Below, piece after piece: positions 36,701-43,316 of a stretch of 64,000 nt of DNA. The DNA is from CADCTM01 sp049671305. GTDB taxonomy: Bacteria > Cyanobacteriota > Cyanobacteriia > Cyanobacteriales > Coleofasciculaceae. A program made the translations under genes and the position numbers. The first letter of the stretch is position 1. Every line of letters begins with the position of its first letter. The stretch spans positions 12,228 through 76,227 of the forward strand of contig JBATUR010000033.1 of the NCBI GenBank assembly GCA_049671305.1, in the 5' to 3' direction. Below the pieces are notes generated by a model that saw nothing but the letters and a program-made list of their open reading frames with translations, searched no databases and was not told where the DNA came from.

Positions 36701-37051
36701 GTGGAGTTGGCAAATCAAATCTACGAAAAGGAAGGCATTGATCGTAAAAGTGCCATCCTGCAAGCGGCACCTCGGCGACTGCGACCGATTATGATGACAA
36801 CTATTACCACCGTGTTAGGATTATTCCCTTTAGCCCTAGGAATTGGACAAGGTGCGGAGTTTTTGCAACCTTTGGGTGTAGTTGTGTTTTCCGGTTTATC
36901 TTTGGCAACGGTTTTGACTTTATTTGTTATTCCCTGCTTTTATGTGCTGCTGAATAATTTTCCAGGCGGCAAAAAGCCTTTGGGGAAACAAAAACGCCGC
37001 ATTCGGGAAAGAGAAACAGTAGAAACGGCAACGACAGTTGTACCTCGTTAA
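33770..37051 (+). CDS. RND multidrug efflux pump, AcrB/HAE1 type
   Basis: A ~1093-residue inner-membrane proton-driven pump with the 12-helix RND plan. The first helix and porter start are LTLAVIVLGVFFLLQIQVDL and LPSITYPRIGVRLSAPGVSP. The proton-relay segment GLALGVGIVVDNAIVMMET carries the paired Asp/Asn of the family, and the second half repeats this as GAVLLVGIVVNNAILMVEL. The length is slightly above the ~1040 usual, with extra sequence after helix 4 (GMTPGNNIERPKRGKN) and a basic C-terminus. ATG at 33770 is chosen because it overlaps the adaptor stop codon; a TTG one codon earlier is possible. A TolC-like channel is not encoded nearby. Confidence 0.95.
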   Translation: MAGKSGFSLSGLSIRQHIGTLMLTLAVIVLGVFFLLQIQVDLLPSITYPRIGVRLSAPGVSPEVAVEEITKPLEEALSATEGVEQVYSQTREGQISLDLFFKPGGNIDQALNDATAAFNRAQGRLPDIVEQPRLFKFDPSQLPVYEMALRSPSLKDVDLRIFADQELSRELGVVPGVAVVDVVGGVDEEVLIQIDPNRLQTLGIGLTDVLDELRNRNQDVSGGRLRGESAEPLTRTLGRFQNAQEIENLSIEVGANTGASGTGQTAAQSLLPASQAARRVYLRDFAQVIDGTEEQRVFVFLNGEPAIKLSVQKQPDANTIEVVEAVKKRIQQLRQSGLIPQDLELVPTLDESIFIKNSISNVTSSGLIGTALAAIAVLLFLGSLRQTLIIVLAIPLATLGAIVLMQLFGLSLNVFSLGGLALGVGIVVDNAIVMMETISEGVGMTPGNNIERPKRGKNFFIEQAEISSGEVESALVASTTTNLVAVLPFLLIGGFVSLLFNELILTISFSVAASLLVALTVVPMLTSRLLAIPWSSRVNKFWLLQQFNLRFEAATRSYGRFLEGVLRFRLVVIAGAFLVFGGGSWYLAGQIPQEILPRINTGQASLFAQFPPGTTLETNRQVMKIVDGILIKQPETEFVFTTSGGFLFGSNTSENTLRGSSTITLKPNTNVEAFVRRVTKQFEQLNLVDIRLRMRPGEVRGIILTNSPIRGAEVDVALQGTDADKLAQAGRQVLQALDDQVKLARFRPDADAKQPEVQIKPNWERVGEFNLTAQKIGDTIQTAIEGSVPTQLQRGERLVDVRVQLDRNEVQRPGQLEEIPLLVSNNRQIRLGDVATIEDGQAPGEIQRINQRQVFLIAGNLAEGAALSDAIAQTNAVLSKLKLPEGVSILPSSASETNRQLQDSLKVLGGLAAFLVFVVMAVQYNSLIDPLVIMLTVPLALAGGIFGLYVTKTAIGATVLVGAVLLVGIVVNNAILMVELANQIYEKEGIDRKSAILQAAPRRLRPIMMTTITTVLGLFPLALGIGQGAEFLQPLGVVVFSGLSLATVLTLFVIPCFYVLLNNFPGGKKPLGKQKRRIRERETVETATTVVPR

Positions 37052-37134
37052 TATAGTGGCGAGCAACATCAGATCAACTGAACTATTTCAAATCTAAATC
37101 AACATTTCAACTCAGTAGTCAATTGATAACACTT

Positions 37135-37176
37135 GAAAAAGAAGGAAGGAAGCGATCGTTTCTTTCCTTCTTTTTC
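37135..37176 (+). terminator. Terminator of the RND operon
   Basis: GAAAAAGAAGGAA (37135-37147) pairs with TTCCTTCTTTTTC (37164-37176) around a loop that includes GCGATCG. T-rich sequence on the 3' side suits a + strand terminator 80 bases after the pump stop. A-rich sequence on the other side may also let it stop the converging transcript. Confidence 0.7.
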
Positions 37177-37215
37177 ATTTTGAGCAACTTAAAAAATAGG
37201 TCAATTAACAAGCAT

Positions 37216-37848
37216 TCAGAAATAGGAACCTCCCATTTCGTAAGAATTTCCAACCTTAGTAAAAGGACTACTATTAATACCACAAGCCTCATCACTTCTT
37301 CGGAAGGCTTCTTGGTTCTGTTGATACTTCTGTCGTTGCTCAGGTTTCATTACGGCAAGAATTTGATTCTGCAAAACTTGGCTCTCTTTTTGAAACTCCT
37401 CATATAGTTTTTGGTCATAAACAAGCGTTGTCTCTGGAATGAAGCGTCCATACTGACCGTATTTTGCGGTCAATGAGTCAATTTGGGCAGGTTTGGAACT
37501 TTGCACATCATTCGTAATCGCTTCTTGCACTTGAGTCGGGATTTCTAAACCTCGCTGTGGAAGAAACAGAACAAATGCATCAGGTTTTATGACTCTTTTA
37601 GCTTTTGCATCTAGTCGGGAGGTTACCTGTTCGTCATGCCTTTTAATGACGGCATCATAGGCAGCAAATTGTTCAGTAGAAAGATTCACGCCATCGAAGA
37701 CACCCTCTGGTACTTGAGCAGAAGCGATCGAGCAAGCATTCTGAGCGGGTTGAGTTTGAGCATTGGCGGGTTTCTGTAGCGTAGGGCTATATATTACGGC
37801 GATTAGCGCGATCGAGCAAATGGTCTTTGATGAAAAAGTGAGTTTCAT
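37216..37848 (-). CDS. Secreted protein, LTxxQ-like family member A (210 aa)
   Basis: Read from the ATG at 37848 it begins MKLTFSSKTICSIALIAVIY, a signal peptide cleaved near ANAQ; the frame extends upstream to 38040 but that part crosses the promoter-like element and is not protein-like. The mature part is helical and contains spaced (L/M)xxEQ motifs (LSTEQFAAY, MKPEQRQKY) reminiscent of Spy/CpxP proteins, plus KYGQYGRF and a C-terminal Cys (DEACG). It is a paralogue of the 236-residue protein at 39871-40581 (same signal sequence, KYGQY motif, motif spacing). It is the last gene of the ECF-sigma locus and has its own copy of the repeated promoter. Role unknown; perhaps a stress chaperone. 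Confidence 0.7.
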   Translation of the reverse strand: MKLTFSSKTICSIALIAVIYSPTLQKPANAQTQPAQNACSIASAQVPEGVFDGVNLSTEQFAAYDAVIKRHDEQVTSRLDAKAKRVIKPDAFVLFLPQRGLEIPTQVQEAITNDVQSSKPAQIDSLTAKYGQYGRFIPETTLVYDQKLYEEFQKESQVLQNQILAVMKPEQRQKYQQNQEAFRRSDEACGINSSPFTKVGNSYEMGGSYF

Positions 37849-37966
37849 AGCAGTAGGAAGCTTCAAAAGATTGAGTGAGTTTAGGAAGGACTTGTTTGAA
37901 GGAAATGTCTTGATTAGAACTAGCTCATCAGTGCAAGAACAAAGCCTAAATTTGGTTCTTGGTGAG

Positions 37967-37994
37967 TATACGAAGCGAGAATGCGATCGGATGG
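37967..37994 (-). promoter_or_regulatory. Repeated ECF-type promoter element, copy A
   Basis: Read on the minus strand: CCATCC (-35 candidate, 37989-37994), exactly 16 bases, CGTATA (-10 candidate, 37967-37972). The leader to the ATG at 37848 would be about 110 bases. Flanks also match the other copies (AAGATCCATCC, CTCGCTTCGTATACTCACC). Confidence 0.7.
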
Positions 37995-38109
37995 ATCTTT
38001 TTTCCAGCGATGCTTCAGGCTGATGTAGAGTTAAATTCAATCGTTGCAGAATTGCAGTTTCACACGAAAATCAGTTTTCGAGTGAATCGAGGTAGATCTG
38101 GAGAAAGTG

Positions 38110-39468
38110 TTACTTCAACTGTTCGATCGATGGAACTAGAACGTTATCAAGGCTTTGAATCACACCGTTTGTTGCGCGAGTGTAGGTCTTTCCAAGCTGG
38201 AACTGCGAATTGCTAAAGTCAAAGTCTTTTGATGGTTTTTTGCGATCGCCCTTTTTGGGTGTGATCACAGCATTGTTTAGCAATGTGCGAATTGAGGATG
38301 CAGCTTGAATCTCTTTAGCTGTCTTAGCTCCTGGAGAGACATGATATTGAAGTACTTTTTGAATTTGAGGAACTGAGTCACCGCTAACGAGGATGTATCG
38401 ACCCGATTCGCCGAGAACGGTAGACTCCCCTTTGTACGCTGGATCTATCACCACATAACTAGCAACAATTTCATCGGTCACACGCGATTCAAAAAATTTA
38501 TCTTCGGGATACTCGCCGGGTATCGCCTGGGCAAGCTTGATGAAAGCAGCATCCGTGGGTGCAAAAAGCGTTATGTTCGCATTGGGGTCAGCTAGGAGAT
38601 CGGCAAACTCAGCCGTTTTCAATAACTTGTTGAGAATGTCGAAATCTTGGCGGTTGTCATCGTACTCACCGCTCTGAGCGAGAACATCTGCGATCGTCAT
38701 CGCTTGTGCTGATTTTGGTTGCGGCTTCGGCAAAACTGGAAATTGACCTGAGAGATAGTTAGGAAACAGAACGCGATCGATTCCGTGAATCACACCGTTG
38801 CTGGCTGGAATATCTTTGAGATTCTGTTGGATTCTAGGCGAGATTAAGTTCGGTGCGATATCAACTAAATTGCCATTGATGTATGAAATGATGAAACCAT
38901 CGGCAGGTTGAACCTCAAATTGAAACATCGTTCTGATGGTTTTGTTAGCTGGCAATTTTTGAATGGCATCTAGGGTCTTTGCGCCGGGTGAAATATGGTA
39001 TCGCAATACCTCTCGTAAATTGAAAGCGTTAGGATCGCTGCCACCATTGGCGACATCAAACTGATTGGCTTTGGTAAACTCTTTGTTAATCACGTCAATC
39101 ACGGCTGCTTCATCGTTGCCGCTGTAGCCGAAGAAGCGAGAGAGTTTTAAGAATGCCGCATCGTCTGGTGCAAATACAGTCACATCAGTAGTCTTGTCTG
39201 CTAGGAAATCGACAAGATTGTTCTGTTTGAGGGCATTCAGCAAGATATCAAAGTCTTGAGGATTGTTATCGTACTCACCGCCACTTTGGGCAACAATTTC
39301 TGCGATCGTCAGATTAGCAGTAGATTGCTGCGCGATCGCACTCAAAGCAGGCTGATTCGCTTGAGTTTTTGATAGATTACCGATCGCGATCGCGCTAAAG
39401 AGAACTAAAAACGACAGCGAAACGAGGAGCGATCGTTTAACAAATGCTCTATTCGGGGAGAATTTCAT
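38110..39468 (-). CDS. Secreted protein with two fasciclin (FAS1) domains
   Basis: A 452-residue exported protein: a signal peptide (MKFSPNRAFVKRSLLVSLSF) and two FAS1 domains, ~55-250 and ~270-450. Each has the H1-like core (VTVFAPDDAAFLKL, ITLFAPTDAAFIKL), the YH motif (LRYHISPGAKTLDAIQKL, LQYHVSPGAKTAKEIQ) and the terminal ATNGVIQSLDNVLVP/ASNGVIHGIDRVLFP block. FAS1 domains mediate adhesion or ligand binding at the cell surface. The two domains share TIAEIVAQSGGEYDNN/TIADVLAQSGEYDDN leads, so they arose by internal duplication. It lies in the ECF-sigma locus, but the repeated promoter element is not seen directly upstream; it may depend on readthrough from 40.6 kb. Confidence 0.92.
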   Translation of the reverse strand: MKFSPNRAFVKRSLLVSLSFLVLFSAIAIGNLSKTQANQPALSAIAQQSTANLTIAEIVAQSGGEYDNNPQDFDILLNALKQNNLVDFLADKTTDVTVFAPDDAAFLKLSRFFGYSGNDEAAVIDVINKEFTKANQFDVANGGSDPNAFNLREVLRYHISPGAKTLDAIQKLPANKTIRTMFQFEVQPADGFIISYINGNLVDIAPNLISPRIQQNLKDIPASNGVIHGIDRVLFPNYLSGQFPVLPKPQPKSAQAMTIADVLAQSGEYDDNRQDFDILNKLLKTAEFADLLADPNANITLFAPTDAAFIKLAQAIPGEYPEDKFFESRVTDEIVASYVVIDPAYKGESTVLGESGRYILVSGDSVPQIQKVLQYHVSPGAKTAKEIQAASSIRTLLNNAVITPKKGDRKKPSKDFDFSNSQFQLGKTYTRATNGVIQSLDNVLVPSIEQLK

Positions 39469-39589
39469 GCTTGAGTTTTCAGGATAATTGGGATCAAGAA
39501 AAAATAGAAACTAGATGCCCTGAAAGAACAAACCTAAGCTTGACGGTTGAATCGGTCGAAAAGCTCACAAGCGCGAGAAACACTTTCAG

Positions 39590-39868
39590 CTATCTTGCTT
39601 CTGGCAATTTATCGACGATTCTGCCCATTGCCGGATAGCTAGAAAACGGTGCTTTCACATCGCAAACCGCAGTGGTTTTGATTAAGCCAGCCAAGTTCTT
39701 TTGAAATAGCGGCATCTGCTCTGGCGTCATCAGATTTCCGACTTGAGTGTAGAAATCTTTGGTAATTTGCTCTAGCGATGCTTCCTGCTCGGCTGTGAGA
39801 TAGGTAATGTAAGAACCATAGAAGAGTCCGTACTTGCCAAACTTCGGACGGATCTTTTTTTGTGTCGT
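39590..39868 (-). pseudogene. 3' fragment of a third LTxxQ-like secreted paralogue
   Basis: An open minus-strand frame of about 92 codons without a start codon reads IRPKFGKYGLFYGSYITYLT, then AEQEASLEQITKDFY, LMTPEQMPLFQKNLA, and stops at TAG (39590-39592). It aligns with the C-terminal halves of the proteins at 37216 and 39871 (KYGxY, then TxEQ, then M(T/K)PEQ motifs, then a Cys). It begins right after the stop of the 236-aa gene, in a different frame, so it is a truncated tandem copy. Confidence 0.65.
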
Positions 39869-39870
39869 AT

Positions 39871-40581
39871 CTACTTAAAGAAAGTAGTTCCAGAAGTATC
39901 TTCTCGCAGCCTTTTATCTAGGTCGGGGCGCACGCCCACATCAATGCTAAATTCACGAAAAAGTTCCGGCTTAAACACGAAGAAAGACGAGCAAGGACCT
40001 GATGCTTTGAGTGCCTCTCGCTGCTCCTGCATTTGCTGAGGCGTGAGCAGGGATTTGATATAGGCATTCAACTCATATCCTTCCTTAACGCGATCGCTGA
40101 TCTGCTCTGGCGAAAGGAGCAAAGTGATGTTCTGACCAAAGGTGGCATACTGACCGTATTTCTGATTCAATTGGGCAACTCGCCTGCGATTCTCCGGGGA
40201 AGCTTCGCGATATACTGCTTGGTCAATCTCTTTTCTGATTTGGGGAGGGATTGTAACTTCTTGACCATTCACCTTTTTGACAGCGTATCCCAAAGGGGAA
40301 TCAAGAGGCACAGAGAAAGTTGTAATTTCTTCCATCATCCTAAGCGCGGGTTGAACCCTAGCCGGATTTTGTGCGAATTTCGCGACTGCTGCCCTTTGCT
40401 CCTGAGTTACAGGACTGTACATATAACTCGGATCTTCAAAGTAAGCATCTGAACAAGTGAAGGAATTGGTTTTAGGAACTTGAGACTGGGCAGTTTGAAT
40501 CGTACTTATGCCTTCGATCGCTGAAATTACGGTAATCAAACCGATCATGCAAACCGTTTTGAACAAAGGAGTTAGTTTCAT
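39871..40581 (-). CDS. Secreted protein, LTxxQ-like family member B (236 aa)
   Basis: Begins MKLTPLFKTVCMIGLITVIS, a signal peptide cleaved near TAQSQ. The mature chain has several (V/L)(T/S)xEQ motifs (VTQEQRAAV, LSPEQISDR, LTPQQMQEQ), a KYGQYATF motif and a Cys-containing C-terminal part (SGPCSSFFVF). It is paralogous to the protein at 37216-37848 and to the fragment at 39590-39868. The ATG lies about 32 bases downstream of a perfect copy of the repeated ECF-type promoter. By location it belongs to the sigma-factor regulon. The motif pattern suggests a periplasmic helical protein of Spy/CpxP style, but similarity is only at motif level. Confidence 0.7.
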   Translation of the reverse strand: MKLTPLFKTVCMIGLITVISAIEGISTIQTAQSQVPKTNSFTCSDAYFEDPSYMYSPVTQEQRAAVAKFAQNPARVQPALRMMEEITTFSVPLDSPLGYAVKKVNGQEVTIPPQIRKEIDQAVYREASPENRRRVAQLNQKYGQYATFGQNITLLLSPEQISDRVKEGYELNAYIKSLLTPQQMQEQREALKASGPCSSFFVFKPELFREFSIDVGVRPDLDKRLREDTSGTTFFK

Positions 40582-40612
40582 TGCAGCACAAATTGCTAAA
40601 AGGATTGGTGAG

Positions 40613-40640
40613 TATACGAAGCGAAAATGCGATCGGATGG
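40613..40640 (-). promoter_or_regulatory. Repeated ECF-type promoter element, copy B
   Basis: Minus strand: CCATCC (40635-40640), 16 bases, CGTATA (40613-40618). The start codon of the 236-residue secreted protein is 32 bases downstream of the -10 candidate, which gives a short leader. Confidence 0.72.
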
Positions 40641-40771
40641 ATCTTCCAGGGTAGTGATAGGAGTTTGCTTATCTTAGGGGGAGCGATCGAATCAGATTTT
40701 CAGCCAATCCGATCGACTAAGCAAGCTGTGACAACCAGTTGCTCAGTCATTGGACTCCCCGAAGCAAGGAC

Positions 40772-41353
40772 TTATAAACCAGGTGGTAATAGCACACTAT
40801 CGATGACATGAATCACGCCATTCTTGGCATCAATATCAGCCTTCACGACATTGGCTTTGTTGACCTTGACACTACCTTGCTGCACCTGAACTGCGACAGG
40901 GCTACCTTCCACGGTTGCCACTTTGCCTGATCGCAAATCCTTCGCCATCAGATCGCCTGAAACGACGTGGTAAGTCAATACCTTTCGGAGTGCATCTCGA
41001 TTTTCGGGTTTCAGCAGGTTCTCCAGCGTTCCCTTTGGCAAGGCTGCAAAGGCTTCATTGGTCGGTGCAAACAACGTGAAAGGTCCCTCACCAGAGAGCG
41101 TTTCGGCGAGTCCTGCTGCTTGCACAGCCTTCACCAGGGTTGAGAAATCAGGATTGCCCGCTGCAATTTCAACGATCGTCCCGGCTTGAGTGGGTTGCGT
41201 CGCCACGGGAGTCGTTGGCGTCGCCACGGGAGTGGTTTCTGTTTTGTTAACCTCTGCATTGGTACAAGCGGTGGCTGTAACGCTGACGACCATAGAGAGC
41301 AAAACCATCATGCTGACCGTGCGAGCCGATTTAGACGTAGAAGTTAGCTTCAT
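40772..41353 (-). CDS. Fasciclin (FAS1) domain lipoprotein
   Basis: A 193-residue lipoprotein: signal segment with VSVTATACTNAE (probable lipobox), a linker with tandem TTPVAT repeats, and one FAS1 domain (FSTLVKAVQAAGLAETLSG, FTLFAPTNEAFAALPKGT, LTYHVVSGDLMAKDL, NGVIHVIDSVLLPPG). It resembles the classic short FAS1 proteins such as mycobacterial MPT70/MPT83, which are controlled by SigK/RskA. Here it is the first gene downstream of a sigma/anti-sigma pair. Two tandem copies of the repeated promoter lie 79-181 bases upstream of its ATG. Its leader and first codons (MKLT) resemble those of the unrelated secreted proteins nearby. Confidence 0.93.
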   Translation of the reverse strand: MKLTSTSKSARTVSMMVLLSMVVSVTATACTNAEVNKTETTPVATPTTPVATQPTQAGTIVEIAAGNPDFSTLVKAVQAAGLAETLSGEGPFTLFAPTNEAFAALPKGTLENLLKPENRDALRKVLTYHVVSGDLMAKDLRSGKVATVEGSPVAVQVQQGSVKVNKANVVKADIDAKNGVIHVIDSVLLPPGL

Positions 41354-41431
41354 AGCAGTAAAAATCTCCAGAAAGGTTGTGTGAGTTGACGGACGTTGTT
41401 AAGCAAAAGCTCAATTTTGGTTCCTGATGAG

Positions 41432-41459
41432 CATACGAAGCGAGACTGCGATCGGATTA
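41432..41459 (-). promoter_or_regulatory. Repeated ECF-type promoter element, copy C
   Basis: Minus strand: TAATCC (41454-41459), 16 bases, CGTATG (41432-41437). It is the nearer of two tandem copies upstream of the FAS1 lipoprotein gene. Confidence 0.68.
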
Positions 41460-41506
41460 ATCTTTTTTTCAAGTCAGAACCAAGCTCAAGTTTGGGTCTT
41501 GATGAG

Positions 41507-41534
41507 CATACGAAGCGAGAAGGCGATCGGATTA
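41507..41534 (-). promoter_or_regulatory. Repeated ECF-type promoter element, copy D
   Basis: Minus strand: TAATCC (41529-41534), 16 bases, CGTATG (41507-41512). It lies exactly 75 bases upstream of copy C, with which it shares most of ~50 bases, so a short tandem duplication made the pair. Confidence 0.65.
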
Positions 41535-41612
41535 ATCTTTTTTGAGCATGATAAATCTAGCTCTAGAAATTAGATTCCAAAGCTGTGAAACGTCGATTGT
41601 CGCCTCTATTGC

Positions 41613-42458
41613 TTAAGTGGAGCTTCGCATCACTAATGGACCTGCTGAGGTAATTGGATCATTAGGTGAATCTAGCGTGATCAGCAACTGTGAAGGCTTC
41701 TTGGTGCAGGCTACATTTGGAGCCACCCATTGCGCCGTACCGCTGTCATTTTGGTGGAACTGTCCGCAGTACATGGGAGTGGCTGAGGGTTTGGCAACTG
41801 ACCAAAGCCGATAGATCTTAGTATCAGGGAGCTTAGGTAAATTTTGGGCGACGAGTGTAACAGTAACATTGCCTGGTTTAGCAAACAGTCGAGCCGTGGC
41901 ACGTCGGTTATTGTTCGGGTTTGATTTTGCGCCGACCAAAGAATAGACCTGAGTATCAGGTTGACTCAGACGTGCGATCGCTCCTTGATTGGCTTGAAGT
42001 TCACTCTTGAGACGCTTTAGCTCAGTATTTGTGGCTTCGAGTTGTTGCTGCAGGGCGACTGTCTGCTGAGACTGCCGACTGAGCTGAACCAGGTTCAAAC
42101 CAAGTGCGGTTACTGCGGCGGCGGCAATGCCCGTACTGATCGCGGGTATCCACCGTTTCCTAGTGCGGCGACGAGGTGAGGCAATGGGTACAACGTTGGC
42201 ATGGAGAGGTTCTATTGTACCTGTGCTTGAATGACTCGCGGCGCTGATGATTTTGTGCTTGAGGTTCGCAGAAGGTTCCACGATCGGCATATCGTAGGGA
42301 AGCAAAGAAAACGCTTCGCTGAATGAGGCGATTTCTTCATAGAGAGCAGGCGTTTCGGCTAATGCCTGATTGAGGGCAGCAACTTCTTCAGGAGTCAAAT
42401 CGTCGAGGATATAGCCTGCCACTAAATCAGTTTGGTTGGGGTCGTCGGTGGGGCTCAT
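41613..42458 (-). CDS. RskA-type anti-sigma factor
   Basis: About 281 residues from the ATG at 42458 (MSPTDDPNQTDLVAGYILDD); the longer frame to 42578 overlaps the sigma gene and is not family-like. The N-terminal anti-sigma domain (DLVAGYILDDLTPEEVAALN) is followed by a single membrane helix (WIPAISTGIAAAAVTALGLN), a short coiled coil (QQLEATNTELKRLKSELQ) and the extracytoplasmic RskA C-terminal domain (ATARLFAKPGNVTVTLVAQN and IYRLWSVAK). It should hold the sigma factor at the membrane until regulated proteolysis. It lies 25 bases downstream of the sigma gene on the same strand, the usual order. Confidence 0.92.
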   Translation of the reverse strand: MSPTDDPNQTDLVAGYILDDLTPEEVAALNQALAETPALYEEIASFSEAFSLLPYDMPIVEPSANLKHKIISAASHSSTGTIEPLHANVVPIASPRRRTRKRWIPAISTGIAAAAVTALGLNLVQLSRQSQQTVALQQQLEATNTELKRLKSELQANQGAIARLSQPDTQVYSLVGAKSNPNNNRRATARLFAKPGNVTVTLVAQNLPKLPDTKIYRLWSVAKPSATPMYCGQFHQNDSGTAQWVAPNVACTKKPSQLLITLDSPNDPITSAGPLVMRSST

Positions 42459-42483
42459 GGCGATCAGAGTAGGATATAAACGA

Positions 42484-43059
42484 TTAAATAAGGTGGTTGA
42501 GTGCAGTACGAAGCTTCTTGAGTGCCTGACGAGCACGTGATTTGACCGTACCGAGCGGAATGCCGTCTCGCTTGGCAATCTCCGACTGGCTCAACCCTTC
42601 ATAATAAGCAGTTTCTAAAATTTGTCTGTCGGCGGGTGAAAGCTGTTTGAGCGCTTCACGTACCAGGTTAGAACGTTCTTGCACTGTAACAAACTCTAAA
42701 GGGGGGTTATAGTTTAATACCACATCACAGAAGGTTTGGATTCGTTGCAGTTTTTGTTGGCTAGATTTGCGCGATCGCACTCGATCAATGGCACGCGAGC
42801 GCGTCAGGGTGATCAAAAATCCACTGAGCGAACCTCTATTCGGCTGATAGATTTCGCTGCGCTGCCAAAGGCGAAGGAATGTTTCTTGAGTCACTTCTTC
42901 GGCTTCTTCGACGTTGTTTAGGATCTGAATTGCCGAGCTATAAACAAGCCTACCGTATCGATCGTAGAGCAAATCTAAGGCTTTGACCTGCTGTGCCTGA
43001 ATCGCCTTCAAAAGCTCTGAGTCTGTTGATTTTTCATTGACGATAGGCATCGAATCCAT
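42484..43059 (-). CDS. ECF-type RNA polymerase sigma factor
   Basis: A 191-residue sigma-70 factor with only regions 2 and 4. Region 2: LDLLYDRYGRLVYSSAIQIL and EEAEEVTQETFLRLWQRSE. Region 4: LKQLSPADRQILETAYYEGL and SQSEIAKRDGIPLGTVKSRA. The start MDSMPIVNEKSTDSELLKAI is normal for the group paired with RskA anti-sigma factors. Its likely targets are the downstream fasciclin and LTxxQ-like genes, whose upstream regions share a two-box element. That element is not seen upstream of the sigma gene itself, so autoregulation is not evident. Confidence 0.95.
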   Translation of the reverse strand: MDSMPIVNEKSTDSELLKAIQAQQVKALDLLYDRYGRLVYSSAIQILNNVEEAEEVTQETFLRLWQRSEIYQPNRGSLSGFLITLTRSRAIDRVRSRKSSQQKLQRIQTFCDVVLNYNPPLEFVTVQERSNLVREALKQLSPADRQILETAYYEGLSQSEIAKRDGIPLGTVKSRARQALKKLRTALNHLI

Positions 43060-43316
43060 ACATCTGAGTCAACTTAAATGGAAAAGTGGAGAAGCAGCTA
43101 CACAGTCTAGCAGGTAGGAGGTTGAAATCAAAACAAGGGAAAGAGTGAATATTCTCTAGTTATTCTTATTCTTGAATTCCGCTTCTGTTAGCATCGCAGC
43201 ATTTGCCTACAGATTAGACCTTTTGCGTGATAGTTGCAGCGCAGCATGGGTTTTACGCGATCGCTTCATACCAGCTTGGTGATAAGTTGGTATTAAAAAT
43301 AATTGGGCTCAAACAG

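Noticed and set aside
37849..38040. N-terminal extension of the 274-codon frame
   Set aside because: It contains the repeated promoter element and Arg/Ser-rich sequence; the start at 37848 opens a proper signal peptide.
42459..42578. 40-residue N-terminal extension of the anti-sigma frame
   Set aside because: It overlaps the 3' end of the sigma gene; the ATG at 42458 opens the conserved anti-sigma domain.
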